Counted from the stretch's first letter, positions 22,509-31,022 are shown. The stretch is 59,199 bases of DNA from Pseudomonas sp. 2FG (GCF_005502935.1 NZ_SCMP01000020.1:1-59199); one strand, 5' to 3'. Numbers and translations are program-made. Notes: generated from the letters alone by a model not told the origin.

Positions 22509-23693
22509 CTAACTGCGCGCAGCGGTTGGCTTGGCGCGTGCGGTGAGCTGCGCGATCACCACTGCCGCGACACCACACAGGCTGATCACCAGCGCCATCG
22601 GCAGGGCGCTGCCATCGTGTAGCGCCCCGACCAAAGCCGCCGCAGCGGCGGCTACGCCGAACTGCAAACAGCCCAGCAATGCCGAAGCACTGCCGGCATT
22701 CGCGCCCTGCCCGGCCATGGCGCACGCGGAGGCGTTGGGGATGATGCAACCGAGGCTGGCGATGCAACCAAAGAGCGGCATCAGTAGCGGCCAAAGCGCC
22801 GCCGGCCGCAGTGCCGTCAGCCCGAGCAGGATCAGCGCACAGGCCAGGTAGAACCACACCACCCGGACCAGCCAATACGCCGGGCCATGGCGGCGCAACA
22901 GTCGCGCGTTGACCTGCGCCAACAAGATAAAACCGGCCGCGTTGCTGCCAAACAGCCAGCCGTAGTGCTCGGCCGGCACGCCATACAGCTCGATGAACAC
23001 GAACGGGGAACCGGCGATGTAGGCGAACATCCCGGCCATCGCCACCCCGCCGGTCAAGGCATGGCCGATGAACTGGCGGTTGGCGAACAGCCGCCGGTAT
23101 TGCACGAAGGCGCCGCGCAGCGGCGGGCGCGCAATGCCTGCGGGAATGGTCTCAGGTAACCGGAGCGCGACGGCCGCTGCGCACAACGCGCCGAAGCCGG
23201 TCAGGCAATAGAAAATCGACTGCCAGCCAAACACCCCCAACAGCAAACCGCCGGCGAACGGCGCCAAAATCGGTGCCAGACCCATCACCAGCATCAGCTG
23301 GGAAAACACCTTGGCCGAATGGATAGGGTCACAGAGGTCGCGCACCACCGCGCGCGACACCACCATCCCGGCACAGCCGCCCAGCGCCTGGACGAAGCGG
23401 GCAACGATCAGCCACTCCAGGCTCGGTGCCAGTGCGCAGGCCACCGACGCCAGGGTGAACAGCACGACGCCGACCAGCAGCGGCCCGCGTCGACCATAAC
23501 GATCCGCCAGCGGCCCATAAGCCAACTGGCCGATCGCCAAGCCGATAAAGTAGACCGCCAGCGACAGCTGCACATGCTCGACATCCGTCGCGAAAGCCCG
23601 CGCCAGCGTGGGGAAACTCGGGAGGTAGAAGTCGACCGCCAGCGGTCCGAAAGCGCTTAACGCACCGAGGATCAAGAGCACTCGTAAATTCAT
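22509..23693 (-). CDS. Bcr/CflA family multidrug efflux MFS transporter
   Basis: A 394-aa, 12-TM drug:H+ antiporter. Family signature near the N-terminus: LGALSAFGPLAVDFYLPSFPTLA (helix 1, with the acidic residue of motif D1), QLAYGPLADRYGRRGPLLVG (MFS motif A between TM2 and TM3), RFVQALGGCAGMVVSRAVVRDL (motif in TM4) and APILAPFAGGLLLGVFGWQSIF (motif C, antiporter signature, TM5). Length and motifs fit Bcr (bicyclomycin/sulfonamide export) and CflA. Substrate not deducible. It stands alone between the small ORF and the terminator of the RND operon. Confidence 0.9.
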   Translation of the reverse strand: MNLRVLLILGALSAFGPLAVDFYLPSFPTLARAFATDVEHVQLSLAVYFIGLAIGQLAYGPLADRYGRRGPLLVGVVLFTLASVACALAPSLEWLIVARFVQALGGCAGMVVSRAVVRDLCDPIHSAKVFSQLMLVMGLAPILAPFAGGLLLGVFGWQSIFYCLTGFGALCAAAVALRLPETIPAGIARPPLRGAFVQYRRLFANRQFIGHALTGGVAMAGMFAYIAGSPFVFIELYGVPAEHYGWLFGSNAAGFILLAQVNARLLRRHGPAYWLVRVVWFYLACALILLGLTALRPAALWPLLMPLFGCIASLGCIIPNASACAMAGQGANAGSASALLGCLQFGVAAAAAALVGALHDGSALPMALVISLCGVAAVVIAQLTARAKPTAARS

Positions 23694-23788
23694 CGGATAT
23701 CCAATAACCGGCGTACACAGCGAACTCAGTTCGCAGCGCCTAAGGCGTTAGCCAAGCAACTTCCCTTGGCCCAGCCAAAAAAGAAAAA

Positions 23789-23818
23789 CACGCCGCCACC
23801 CTCGCAGATGGCGGCGTG
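23789..23818 (-). terminator. Terminator of the RND efflux operon
   Basis: CACGCCGCCA and TGGCGGCGTG are perfect 10-bp arms. On the minus strand the hairpin is followed by TTTTTCTTTTTT (complement of about 23777-23788). It lies 10 bases past the stop of the RND gene. Confidence 0.9.
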
Positions 23819-23828
23819 CGGGTGACTC

Positions 23829-26800
23829 TTACTCGTCCTGCACCACAGCTGCGGGCTTCTTGTCTTTGCTGAGCTTCGCCGCCGCCGACTCCACCAACAG
23901 GTAGAACATCGGAATCATGAAAGTCGCCAGGATAGTCGCGGCCAGCATGCCACCGATCACCCCGGTACCGATCGAGTGGCGACTGGCCGAACCCGCGCCG
24001 CTACTGATGGCCAAGGGTACGCAACCGAGGATGAAGGCCAGCGAGGTCATCACGATCGGCCGGAAGCGCAGCTTGGCCGCCTCCAGCGCCGACTCGTAGA
24101 TGCCCATGCCTTGCTCCCGGCAGAGCACGGCGAACTCGACGATCAGAATGGCGTTCTTCGCCGCCAGGCCGATCAAGGTCACCAAGCCGACCTGGAAGTA
24201 CACATCGTTCTCGATGCCCCGCAGCCAGACCGCCAGGATCGCACCGAATACCGCAAAGGGCACCGCGGTGACCACCGCCACCGGCAAGGTCCAGCGCTCG
24301 TACTGCGCGGCGAGGATCAGGAACACCATGATCAAGCCGAACACGAACGCGATGCTGCCGGAGCCCTGGGACGCCAGCTCCTGGTAGGCCGAGCCAATCC
24401 AGCCGATGCTGTAATCCTCGCCCAGAACCTGATCGGCCACCTCCTGCATGGCCGCCAGCGCCTGCCCCGAGCTGTAGCCCTTGGCCGGCCCGCCGAGCAC
24501 CTTGGCCGCCGGATAGACGTTGAAGCGCGCGTAGCTGTCCGGCCCGAGGATACGCTGCACGCTCACCAGCGACGACAACGGCACCAGCTCATCGCTGGCC
24601 GAACGCACGTAGACCTGGCTGAGGTCTTCCGGCTTGCGGCGAAACTCCGACTCGGCCTGCAGGCTGACCTGCCAGGTCCGCCCGTAGAGGGTGAAGTCGT
24701 TGACATAGTAGCTGCCGAAGGTCGCCTGCATGGCGGTGAACACATCGTTGACCGCCACGCCCAAGGCATGAGCCTTGGTGCGGTCGAGGTCAATGTAGTA
24801 CTGCGGCACATTGGCGTTGAAGGTGGTGTTGACCCCGGCCAACTCGGGGCGTTTGGCCGCCTCGGCGAGGAACTTCTGCACCATCACTTGCAGCTGTTCG
24901 CTGCTGCCACCGCTGCGATCCTGGATATACGCCTCGAAGCCACCGGTGGTACTCATACCGGTGATAGGCGGCGGGTTGAACGACATCACCACCCCATCTT
25001 TCTGCTTCGCACCCATGGCCATGAACTCATGGGTCAGGTTGCGCGCGTCCAGCTCGGGCGTGGTCCGCTCGTCCCAATCCTTCAATGGCACGAACGAGAC
25101 CCCGGCGTTGCTGCGCGTGCCGAAGGTGAGAATGTCGAAGCCGGCGAAGGTCACCACGTCCTGTACCGCCGGGTGCTTCATCAGTTCCTCGGTGACGGCG
25201 CCGGTGACTTTTTCGGTACGGGTCAGCGAGGCCGCTGGCGGCAGGAAGTAGGCGTTGAGCACATAGCCCTGGTCCTCGTCCGGCACCAAGGAGCCCGGCA
25301 CCCGGCCAAACAGCACGACCATCAGCGCGATCATCCCGCCGAACAACAACAGACCCACCACCGAGCGCTTGAGGAAGAACTGCACCCCGGCGCCATAACC
25401 GGCGGTGGCGCGATCGAAGACCCGGTTGAACCAGCGGAACGGCGCCGCCGGCTCATGTTCGCCGGGCTTGAGCAGCAGCGCGCAGAGTGCCGGCGACAAG
25501 GTCAGCGCCACCACCCCGGAGACCATCACCGAGACCGCGATGGTGATCGCGAATTGCTGGTACATCTGCCCAGCCAGGCCGCCGAGAAAACCGACCGGGA
25601 TGAATACCGCACAGAGCACCAGCACGATGGCGATGATCGGCCCGGTCACCTCTTCCATCGCCTTGATCGCCGCTTCACGCGGGCCGAGTTTCTCGGTGCG
25701 CATCACCCGCTCGACGTTTTCCAGCACCACGATGGCGTCGTCGACCACTATGCCGATGGCCAGCACCATGCCGAACAGGGTCAACAGGTTGATCGAGAAA
25801 CCGAGCAGGTACATGCCGGCGAAGGTGCCGATCAGCGACACCGGAATCGCCAGCACCGGGATCAGTGTGGCGCGCCAGTTCTGCAGGAACACGAAGACCA
25901 CCAGCACCACCAGCAGCAGGGCCTCGAAGAAGGTGTGGATCACTTCCTTGATCGAGACCTTGACGAACTTGGTGGTGTCGTAGGGGATCTTGTAGGTGAT
26001 GCCCTCCGGGAAGCGCTTGGCCAGACGCTGCATGGTCGCCTCGACCGCATCGGCGGTGTCCAGGGCGTTTGCCCCCGGCTGCAGATAGATGCCGAATGCG
26101 GCGTTCTGCTGGCCGTTCAGCGAGGTCATCAGCGAGTAATCCTGGGCGCCCAACTCGACCCTGGCGACGTCCTTGAGCAACAGGCTGGCGCCGGTCGCGT
26201 CGGTGCGCAGGATGATGTTCTCGAACTCCTGCGGGGCGGTGAAGCGGCCCTGGGTGGTCACCGTGTAGGTGAAGTCCTGCTCCTGCTTGAGCGGCTGCTT
26301 GCCGAAGCTGCCGGCGGCGAACTGCGAGTTCTGCTCCTGGATCGCGTTGACCACATCGCTCGGGGTCAGGTCGTACTGCGCCAGCTTGTCCGGCCGCAGC
26401 CAGATGCGCATGGAGTAGTCCTTGGAGCCGAACTGACTGGCGTCACCGACCCCCGGCAGACGCTTGATCTCGTCGATCACGTTGATCAGCGCGTAGTTGC
26501 TGATGAAGATCGGATCGCGCGAGTTGTCCGGCGAGTACAGGGTGATCACCTGGAGGATGTCGGAGGATTTCTTCTCCACCTTCACCCCTTGCCGACGCAC
26601 CTCCTCGGGCAATTTAGCCAGCGCCGCCTGCACCTTGTTGTTGACGTTGATGGTGGCCTGGTCCGGGTCGGTGCCGACCTGGAAGTACACCGTCAGGCTC
26701 ATGGCCCCACTGCTGTCGGAGTTGGACAGCTGGTAGATCATGTTCTCGACGCCGTTGATTTCCTGCTCCAGCGGCGCAGCCACGGTTTCGGCGATGACCT

Positions 26801-26966
26801 GGGAACTGGCGCCCGGATAAGAGGCGCTAACCGAGACCTGCGGCGGCAGGATCGCCGGGTACTGGGCGATCGGCAGAGCCCGCATGGCGGCGAGGCCGGC
26901 CAGCACTATGACGATGGAAATGACCGTGGCGAAGATCGGCCGGTCGATAAAGAAGCGCGAAATCAC
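23829..26966 (-). CDS. RND multidrug efflux transporter, HAE1 family
   Basis: A 1045-aa inner-membrane proton-driven pump of the AcrB/MexB type. TM1 is FFIDRPIFATVISIVIVLAG; porter-domain motifs include YPGASSQVIAETVAAPLEQ. The proton-relay aspartates are the DD pair at 409-410 in GMVLAIGIVVDDAIVVLENVERVM (TM4). VPDEDQGYVLNAYFLPPAAS opens the second porter half, and LIGLAAKNAILIVEFA (relay lysine) lies in TM10. The C-terminal helices are complete. It is second in a two-gene operon after the adaptor (12-bp gap); there is no outer-membrane factor gene, so it must borrow an OprM/TolC-type channel as MexXY and MexJK do. The exact Mex/Ttg orthologue cannot be named by eye. Confidence 0.93.
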   Translation of the reverse strand: MISRFFIDRPIFATVISIVIVLAGLAAMRALPIAQYPAILPPQVSVSASYPGASSQVIAETVAAPLEQEINGVENMIYQLSNSDSSGAMSLTVYFQVGTDPDQATINVNNKVQAALAKLPEEVRRQGVKVEKKSSDILQVITLYSPDNSRDPIFISNYALINVIDEIKRLPGVGDASQFGSKDYSMRIWLRPDKLAQYDLTPSDVVNAIQEQNSQFAAGSFGKQPLKQEQDFTYTVTTQGRFTAPQEFENIILRTDATGASLLLKDVARVELGAQDYSLMTSLNGQQNAAFGIYLQPGANALDTADAVEATMQRLAKRFPEGITYKIPYDTTKFVKVSIKEVIHTFFEALLLVVLVVFVFLQNWRATLIPVLAIPVSLIGTFAGMYLLGFSINLLTLFGMVLAIGIVVDDAIVVLENVERVMRTEKLGPREAAIKAMEEVTGPIIAIVLVLCAVFIPVGFLGGLAGQMYQQFAITIAVSVMVSGVVALTLSPALCALLLKPGEHEPAAPFRWFNRVFDRATAGYGAGVQFFLKRSVVGLLLFGGMIALMVVLFGRVPGSLVPDEDQGYVLNAYFLPPAASLTRTEKVTGAVTEELMKHPAVQDVVTFAGFDILTFGTRSNAGVSFVPLKDWDERTTPELDARNLTHEFMAMGAKQKDGVVMSFNPPPITGMSTTGGFEAYIQDRSGGSSEQLQVMVQKFLAEAAKRPELAGVNTTFNANVPQYYIDLDRTKAHALGVAVNDVFTAMQATFGSYYVNDFTLYGRTWQVSLQAESEFRRKPEDLSQVYVRSASDELVPLSSLVSVQRILGPDSYARFNVYPAAKVLGGPAKGYSSGQALAAMQEVADQVLGEDYSIGWIGSAYQELASQGSGSIAFVFGLIMVFLILAAQYERWTLPVAVVTAVPFAVFGAILAVWLRGIENDVYFQVGLVTLIGLAAKNAILIVEFAVLCREQGMGIYESALEAAKLRFRPIVMTSLAFILGCVPLAISSGAGSASRHSIGTGVIGGMLAATILATFMIPMFYLLVESAAAKLSKDKKPAAVVQDE

Positions 26967-26978
26967 GTCAGGCGCTCC

Positions 26979-28157
26979 TTAAGACTGTTTGGCGGGTTGG
27001 GTTTCTGGCTGTTTGGCGCTGGCCTCGACCGCCTTGACCGGCTGATCGGGGCGCACCTTGGGCAGGCCCTCGACTATCACTCGATCGCCGGCGGCGACGC
27101 CGGACTCGATCACCCAGCGACCTCCTGAGGTCTGCCCGGTGGCGACCTGACGGATCCGCGCCAGCCCTTGTTCGTCGACCACATACACGAAGGTGCCACG
27201 GGGCCCCTGGGCCAGCGCGCGCTCGGGTACGGTCACCGCATTCGGCCGGCTGATGCCCTTGATCAGCACCCGCACGAACTGCCCGGGCAGCAGCTTCTGC
27301 TCGGGATTGGGCACCACGGCGCGGGCGCTGACCGTGCCGGTGCCGGTGTTGACGAAGCTGTCGGTGAAGTCCACCCGCCCTTCCAGTGGGTAGGCGCTGC
27401 CGTCGCCGAACTTGAGCACGGCAAACAACTTGCCGTCTGCCGGCAGCACCAGCTTGCCGCTCTGCACCCCTTCACGCAGGCGTTCGGCCTCGGTGTCCGG
27501 GTAGGCGAAGTTGACGTAGAGCGGATCGAGCTGGGTCAGTTGCGTCAGCAGGCTGGCGTTGGGGTCGGAGGCCACCACCAGGCTGCCCTCGGAGACGGTC
27601 TCCTTGCTGGTGATGCCGGAGATCGGCGCCTCTACCGTGGTGTAGTCGAGGTCGATCTGCTTGGCCTGCACCTCGGCCTTGGCCACCTCGACATTGGCCT
27701 TGCTCTGCTCGAAGTTGGAGATCGCGTTATCCAGCTCGCTCTCGCTGGCGTAGCCCTTCTTTTGCAGCTCGCGGATCCGCTTGAGATCGCGATCGGTCTG
27801 CCGATAGCGCGCCTCGGCCTGGGCCAGCGCGCCCTTGGCCTGCCCGAGAGCGGCCTGGTAGGACCTGGGGTCGATGCGAAACAGAATTTGCCCCTGCTTG
27901 ACCCGACTGCCCTCATCGTAGGTGCGCTGCTGCAGAATGCCGCTGACCTGCGCCCGCACCTCCACCTCGCGGTAACCTGCGGTACGTCCGGAGTACTCCA
28001 GCACTAGCGGGAAGGGCGCGGTGCTGACCGTTTCCACCGTGACCTCGGGGGCCGGCGGGGCTGCGGCAGGGGCTTCGGCCGCCACTGCGTACTGTCCCAA
28101 CGCGGTACTGAGCGCAAAAACCTTAAGGACCGAAGGACGGCGACGAGCAAACAACAT
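26979..28157 (-). CDS. RND efflux periplasmic adaptor (membrane fusion protein)
   Basis: A 392-aa periplasmic adaptor. N-terminal signal (SVLKVFALSTALGQYAVAAEA) without a lipobox cysteine. The lipoyl/barrel-sandwich half starts EVTVETVSTAPFPLVLEYSGRTAGYREVEVRAQVSGILQQRTYDEGSRVKQGQ. The alpha-hairpin (about 110-170) runs ALGQAKGALAQAEARYRQTDRDLKRIRELQKKGYASESELDNAI. The second lipoyl half is VEAPISGITSKETVSEGSLV, then beta-barrel and membrane-proximal domains. ATG 28157 follows GGAGACC at correct spacing; an ATG 12 bases upstream overlaps that site. First gene of the pump operon, with an AcrR-like operator 55 bases upstream. Confidence 0.92.
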   Translation of the reverse strand: MLFARRRPSVLKVFALSTALGQYAVAAEAPAAAPPAPEVTVETVSTAPFPLVLEYSGRTAGYREVEVRAQVSGILQQRTYDEGSRVKQGQILFRIDPRSYQAALGQAKGALAQAEARYRQTDRDLKRIRELQKKGYASESELDNAISNFEQSKANVEVAKAEVQAKQIDLDYTTVEAPISGITSKETVSEGSLVVASDPNASLLTQLTQLDPLYVNFAYPDTEAERLREGVQSGKLVLPADGKLFAVLKFGDGSAYPLEGRVDFTDSFVNTGTGTVSARAVVPNPEQKLLPGQFVRVLIKGISRPNAVTVPERALAQGPRGTFVYVVDEQGLARIRQVATGQTSGGRWVIESGVAAGDRVIVEGLPKVRPDQPVKAVEASAKQPETQPAKQS

Positions 28158-28211
28158 AGAGGTCTCCATGACAGCCCAAGGCGGGCGAAAGCAGCAAGGC
28201 AACGATGCTAG

Positions 28212-28233
28212 TTACATACATTCATGCTTGTAA
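28212..28233. promoter_or_regulatory. AcrR/TtgR-like operator between pump and TetR gene
   Basis: TTACA-N12-TGTAA is an inverted repeat. Its left half TACATACATT (28213-28222) equals, from memory, a half-site of the E. coli AcrR operator TACATACATTtgtgAATGTATGTA. The reverse strand reads TTTACAAGCATGAATGTATG, close to the P. putida TtgR operator. It lies between the divergent pump operon and regulator, so binding would control both. Confidence 0.75.
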
Positions 28234-28316
28234 ACAGAATAGCGGCATTAAACTCATTACACTCAGTTTCCAAACGAGCAGTGTCCAAATAAGAGCCTAG
28301 TCAGAAATACTCCGCC

Positions 28317-28946
28317 ATGCGCCGTACTAAAGAAGAAGCCGAGAAGACCCGCAGCGCCATCCTCCTGGCGGCGGAACTGCTATTTCTGGAAAAAGGGGTG
28401 GCCCACACCACGCTCGAGCAGATCGCCCGCGCCGCCGAGGTGACCCGCGGTGCGGTGTATTGGCACTTCCAGAACAAGGCCCATTTGTTTCACGAAATGC
28501 TCAATCAAGTGCGTCTGCCACCGGAGCAACTGGCCAAAGTCCTGTCCAGCTGCAACGAGCAGGAACCCCTGCAGACGCTGCGCAATCTCTGCGTGGAAGC
28601 CCTGGAGAACCTGGCACGGGACGAGCAGCGGCGGCGCATCTACACCATCCTGCTGCACCGCTGCGAGTTCACCGACGAGTTGCGTGAGGCCGAAGACCGC
28701 CACAAGGCCTTTATCAACCAATTCATCGCCCTCTGCGAGGAGCTGCTGAGTCGCGCCGCTGCGCGCGGCCGCCTACAACCGGGCATGACCCCACGCCTCG
28801 CCGCCCGCGCCCTGCACGCGATGATCGTCGGTCTGTTCAGTGACTGGCTGCGCGACCCGACGCTGTTCGATCCCCTGCAGGACACCGCCGCGCTGATCGA
28901 CGCGTTGTTCCGCGGCTTGGCCCGCGACTGGCCCGCTAACGGGTAG
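28317..28946 (+). CDS. TetR family repressor of the RND pump (AcrR/TtgR type)
   Basis: A 209-aa repressor. It starts MRRTKEEAEKTRSAILLAAELLF, the canonical AcrR/TtgR/MexZ opening. The HTH is TTLEQIARAAEVTRGAVYWHFQNKAHLFHEML (about 30-62), and the rest is the ligand-binding TetR_C_2 (AcrR-type) domain ending FRGLARDW. It is divergent from the adaptor gene with a matching operator between, so it should repress the pump and itself until a drug binds. Its stop codon lies within the start of a hairpin repeat (28944-28978). Confidence 0.9.
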   Translation: MRRTKEEAEKTRSAILLAAELLFLEKGVAHTTLEQIARAAEVTRGAVYWHFQNKAHLFHEMLNQVRLPPEQLAKVLSSCNEQEPLQTLRNLCVEALENLARDEQRRRIYTILLHRCEFTDELREAEDRHKAFINQFIALCEELLSRAAARGRLQPGMTPRLAARALHAMIVGLFSDWLRDPTLFDPLQDTAALIDALFRGLARDWPANG

Positions 28947-28978
28947 GGTGGATTAGCCGCGCAACGGCGTAATCCACC
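28944..28978. repeat. Intergenic hairpin repeat overlapping a stop codon
   Basis: Arms GGTGGATTA (28947-28955) and TAATCCACC (28970-28978) around GCCGCGCAACGGCG, itself a small hairpin. The TAG of the TetR gene (28944-28946) is the first part of the TAGGGTGG element, so repeat and gene end share bases. Confidence 0.8.
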
Positions 28979-29017
28979 AAACTCGGCTGCCGACGCTTAT
29001 CGACCAGGCAATAACCA

Positions 29018-29215
29018 TCAATCTGCAGTGACGGTGTAGCCTTCGGCCTGAATCGCTTGCAGCACCTCAGTCACCGGCAATTGACTGGCCACCCGCACCT
29101 CGCCCACGGCGAGATCCACCTGCACCTCGGCCAGCGGATCGCGCGCCTGCAGCGCCTGGGTGATGGCCCGCACGCAATGCCCACAAGACATGCCCTGCAC
29201 CTTGAACCTTTGCAT
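29018..29215 (-). CDS. copZ: CopZ-type copper chaperone
   Basis: A 65-aa cytoplasmic heavy-metal-associated (HMA) domain protein. MQRFKVQGMSCGHCVRAITQAL carries the MxCxxC Cu(I) site (cysteines near 11 and 14), followed by the betaalphabeta-betaalphabeta fold ending VLQAIQAEGYTVTAD. ATG 29215 sits 6 bases after AGGAGG. Its promoter at 29261-29284 has the 19-bp spacer of MerR-type targets. CopZ normally hands Cu(I) to the P-type exporter CopA, which is destroyed here, so it may now act only as a buffer or with another exporter elsewhere. Confidence 0.92.
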   Translation of the reverse strand: MQRFKVQGMSCGHCVRAITQALQARDPLAEVQVDLAVGEVRVASQLPVTEVLQAIQAEGYTVTAD

Positions 29216-29259
29216 CCTTAGCCTCCTGAGCGAACTGCTCGCTAACACTTGCAAGCATC

Positions 29260-29284
29260 GACCTTGCCACCTGGGCAAGGTCAA
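29260..29284 (-). promoter_or_regulatory. CueR-type promoter of copZ
   Basis: ACCTTGCC ACCTG GGCAAGGT (29261-29281) is a perfect 8+8 palindrome. On the minus strand it overlaps -35 TTGACC (complement of 29279-29284), and a -10-like GATGCT follows after the 19-bp spacer, the over-long spacing that MerR-family activators untwist. Confidence 0.8.
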
Positions 29285-29318
29285 GGGCCTGCCACCCAGC
29301 ATCAGCCGGCACAAAGAC

Positions 29319-29349
29319 TTGACCTTACCCAGGAGTCAAGGTTCATCCT
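29319..29349 (+). promoter_or_regulatory. CueR-type promoter of the former copA
   Basis: -35 TTGACC, a 19-bp spacer holding the imperfect palindrome ACCTTACCCAGGAGTCAAGGT, and -10-like CATCCT. The CueR site is intact and still drives transcription toward the copA remnant and cueR. Confidence 0.75.
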
Positions 29350-29376
29350 GTGGATGAACTCAGAGGAAATCGGCCC

Positions 29377-29523
29377 ATGTCCAGCTTGACCGCCTACGAC
29401 CTGCCCATCGAGGGTATGACCTGCGCCAGCTGTGCCGGCCGCGTCGAACGGGCCCTGGAAAGAGTCCCCCGGCGGGCGCGCCCTAGCATCCACCTTCACC
29501 GGCGCCCCCTCGGTGGGCAGTAA
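29377..29523 (+). pseudogene. copA: copA (Cu+ P-type ATPase) reduced to its first metal-binding segment
   Basis: MSSLTAYDLPIEGMTCASCA and GRVERALERVP are the start of a CopA N-terminal HMA domain with the GMTCASC copper site. After about 31 codons homology stops; 17 unrelated codons follow and end at a TAA inside a hairpin repeat. The whole ATPase (normally about 790-800 aa, with TM helices, CPC, DKTGT and ATP domains) is missing. Promoter and ribosome site (AGAGGAAA upstream) are intact, so a 48-aa peptide with a copper motif could still be made. Deletion end and repeat coincide, suggesting repeat-mediated loss. Confidence 0.85.
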
Positions 29524-29540
29524 AAACGTTGCCCACCCTA
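29509..29540. repeat. Hairpin repeat at the copA deletion end point
   Basis: GGTGGGCA (about 29512-29519) pairs with TGCCCACC (29531-29538, one base off in the copy) around GTAAAAACGT, and CCCACCCTA continues the family sequence. It marks the junction where copA homology ends. Confidence 0.6.
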
Positions 29541-29580
29541 TGCCCCCCAAAAAACACCGCAACTGGAGGACGACCCCGCG

Positions 29581-29982
29581 ATGAACATCGGCCAAGCAGC
29601 CAAAATCAGCGGTCTAAGCGCCAAGATGATCCGTTATTACGAAGCCATTGGCCTGCTCAAGCCGGCCAGCCGCAGCGACAGTGGTTACCGTCGCTACAAC
29701 CCGCAGGACTTGCACAGCCTGGCGTTTATCAAGCGCTCACGGGATCTGGGGTTCTCGCTGGAGCAAGTCGGCAAACTGCTCACCCTCTGGCAAGACCGCC
29801 AACGCGCCAGCGCCGATGTAAAAGCGCTGGCGCACCGCCATATCGACGAACTCAACCGCAAGATCGCCGAACTCAGCGGCCTGCGCGACACCCTGCAGGA
29901 GCTGGTCGAACACTGCCAAGGCGATCAGCGCCCGGATTGCCCGATCCTCAAAGACCTGGCCTCAAATGGCGCTGGCCATTGA
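29581..29982 (+). CDS. cueR: CueR, Cu(I)-responsive MerR-family activator
   Basis: A 133-aa MerR protein. The winged HTH is MNIGQAAKISGLSAKMIRYYEAIGLLKPA, then YRRYNPQDLHSLAFIKRSRDLGFSLEQVGKLL, and a long dimerisation helix follows. The metal loop has C112 and C120 in HCQGDQRPDCPIL, the same numbers as the Cu(I) ligands of E. coli CueR. The usual serine-type residue that makes divalent sensors is absent, fitting +1 metal specificity. It should activate the two CueR-type promoters at 29260 and 29319 by promoter untwisting. It is intact although its main target copA is dead. Confidence 0.95.
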   Translation: MNIGQAAKISGLSAKMIRYYEAIGLLKPASRSDSGYRRYNPQDLHSLAFIKRSRDLGFSLEQVGKLLTLWQDRQRASADVKALAHRHIDELNRKIAELSGLRDTLQELVEHCQGDQRPDCPILKDLASNGAGH

Positions 29983-30017
29983 GCCGGCGGGTGAGTCCAT
30001 GCTCCCGGACGCGGCGC

Positions 30018-30046
30018 CCGGTGGATAAAGCAAAGCTTATCCAGCC
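30018..30046. repeat. Intergenic hairpin repeat (GGTGGATAA type)
   Basis: CGGTGGATAAAGC followed by AAAGCTTATCCAGCCG: GGATAA / TTATCC arms in the short gap between cueR and the RIO kinase gene, a reduced member of the GGTGGAT...ATCCACC family. Confidence 0.55.
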
Positions 30047-30128
30047 GACAAACGAAACAGGCGCCGCAGCAGGTCTTTGGGCAGCACGGTGATCGCCAGC
30101 CCTGCGGGTTAGAGCTTTCGTGAAAGGC

Positions 30129-31022
30129 TTATTGCAGCCACGGCGGCGGTGGCGGCTCTGCGGCTTGCGCTGGGCCATCCAGCTCGGCGCGGGCGGCCTG
30201 GCGGCGGATTTCGTCCAGACACGCCGCTTCGATTTCGCGGATCACGCCATCGACGTCGGCCAACTCCTCCGGCTCGTCGAATTCGCCGGTCAACGGGCTG
30301 AGGGGATGCAGCGTGCCGGCCTCGTACAACGCCCACATTTCCTTGGCGTACTTGGTGGCTCTCAGCTCCGGGGCGAAACGGCCGAAGTAGGCGGCCATGT
30401 TGCCGACATCCCGCTCGAGCATGCTGAAGGCGTGGTTATTGCCCGCCGCGTCCACCGCCTGCGGCAGGTCGATGATCACCGGGCCGTCGGCGTCGAGCAG
30501 CACGTTGAATTCGGACAAGTCGCCATGCACCAGCCCGGCGCAGAGCATCCGCACGATCTGACGGATCAGGAAGCCGTGGTACTCGCGCGCCTGGTCCGAC
30601 TCCATCACCACGTCATTCAGACGCGGCGCCGCATCACCGTAAGCGTCGGCCACCAGCTCCATCAGCAGCACGCCTTCGAGGAAGTCATACGGCTTGGGCA
30701 CCCGCACGCCGGCGTTGGCCAGGCGGAACAAGGCGGCCACTTCGGCGTTCTGCCAGTTGTCTTCTTGTTCCTTGCGCCCGTATTTGGAGCCCTTGGCCAT
30801 GGCCCGCGCATCGCGGCTGTTACGCACCTTGCGGCCTTCCTGATACTCGGCGGCCTGGCGGAAGCTGCGTTTGTTCGCCTCTTTGTAGACCTTGGCACAG
30901 CGCAGCTCTTTACCGCAGCGCACCACGTAGACCGCGGCTTCCTTACCGCTCATCAGCGGGCGCAGCACCTCATCGACCAAGCCATCTTCAATCAGGGGTT
31001 CAATGCGTTTTGGAGTCTTCAT
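30129..31022 (-). CDS. RIO1-family serine/threonine kinase
   Basis: A 297-aa cytosolic kinase-like protein. RIO motifs are clear: the glycine-loop equivalent LMSGKEAAVYVV (about 24-35), the ATP lysine in LRCAKVYKEANKRSFR, GRKEQEDNWQNAEVAALFRLANAGV, catalytic loop HGDLSEFNVLL (D near 170), and metal-binding IDLPQAVD. In eukaryotes and archaea RIO kinases act in small-subunit ribosome maturation; bacterial roles are less defined. The C-terminus ends in a poly-proline stretch PPPPPWLQ. Transcribed toward cueR, alone. Confidence 0.92.
   Translation of the reverse strand: MKTPKRIEPLIEDGLVDEVLRPLMSGKEAAVYVVRCGKELRCAKVYKEANKRSFRQAAEYQEGRKVRNSRDARAMAKGSKYGRKEQEDNWQNAEVAALFRLANAGVRVPKPYDFLEGVLLMELVADAYGDAAPRLNDVVMESDQAREYHGFLIRQIVRMLCAGLVHGDLSEFNVLLDADGPVIIDLPQAVDAAGNNHAFSMLERDVGNMAAYFGRFAPELRATKYAKEMWALYEAGTLHPLSPLTGEFDEPEELADVDGVIREIEAACLDEIRRQAARAELDGPAQAAEPPPPPWLQ

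Noticed and set aside
23976..27128. A 1050-codon open frame on the plus strand opposite the RND pump genes
   Set aside because: Histidine/glutamine/arginine/glycine-rich, no domain, fully antisense to a clear RND transporter; a product of high GC at third codon positions.
28944..28978. Start of a CRISPR array or other spaced repeats
   Set aside because: Repeats of this family are single hairpins scattered over the window, not evenly spaced with unique spacers; no cas genes.
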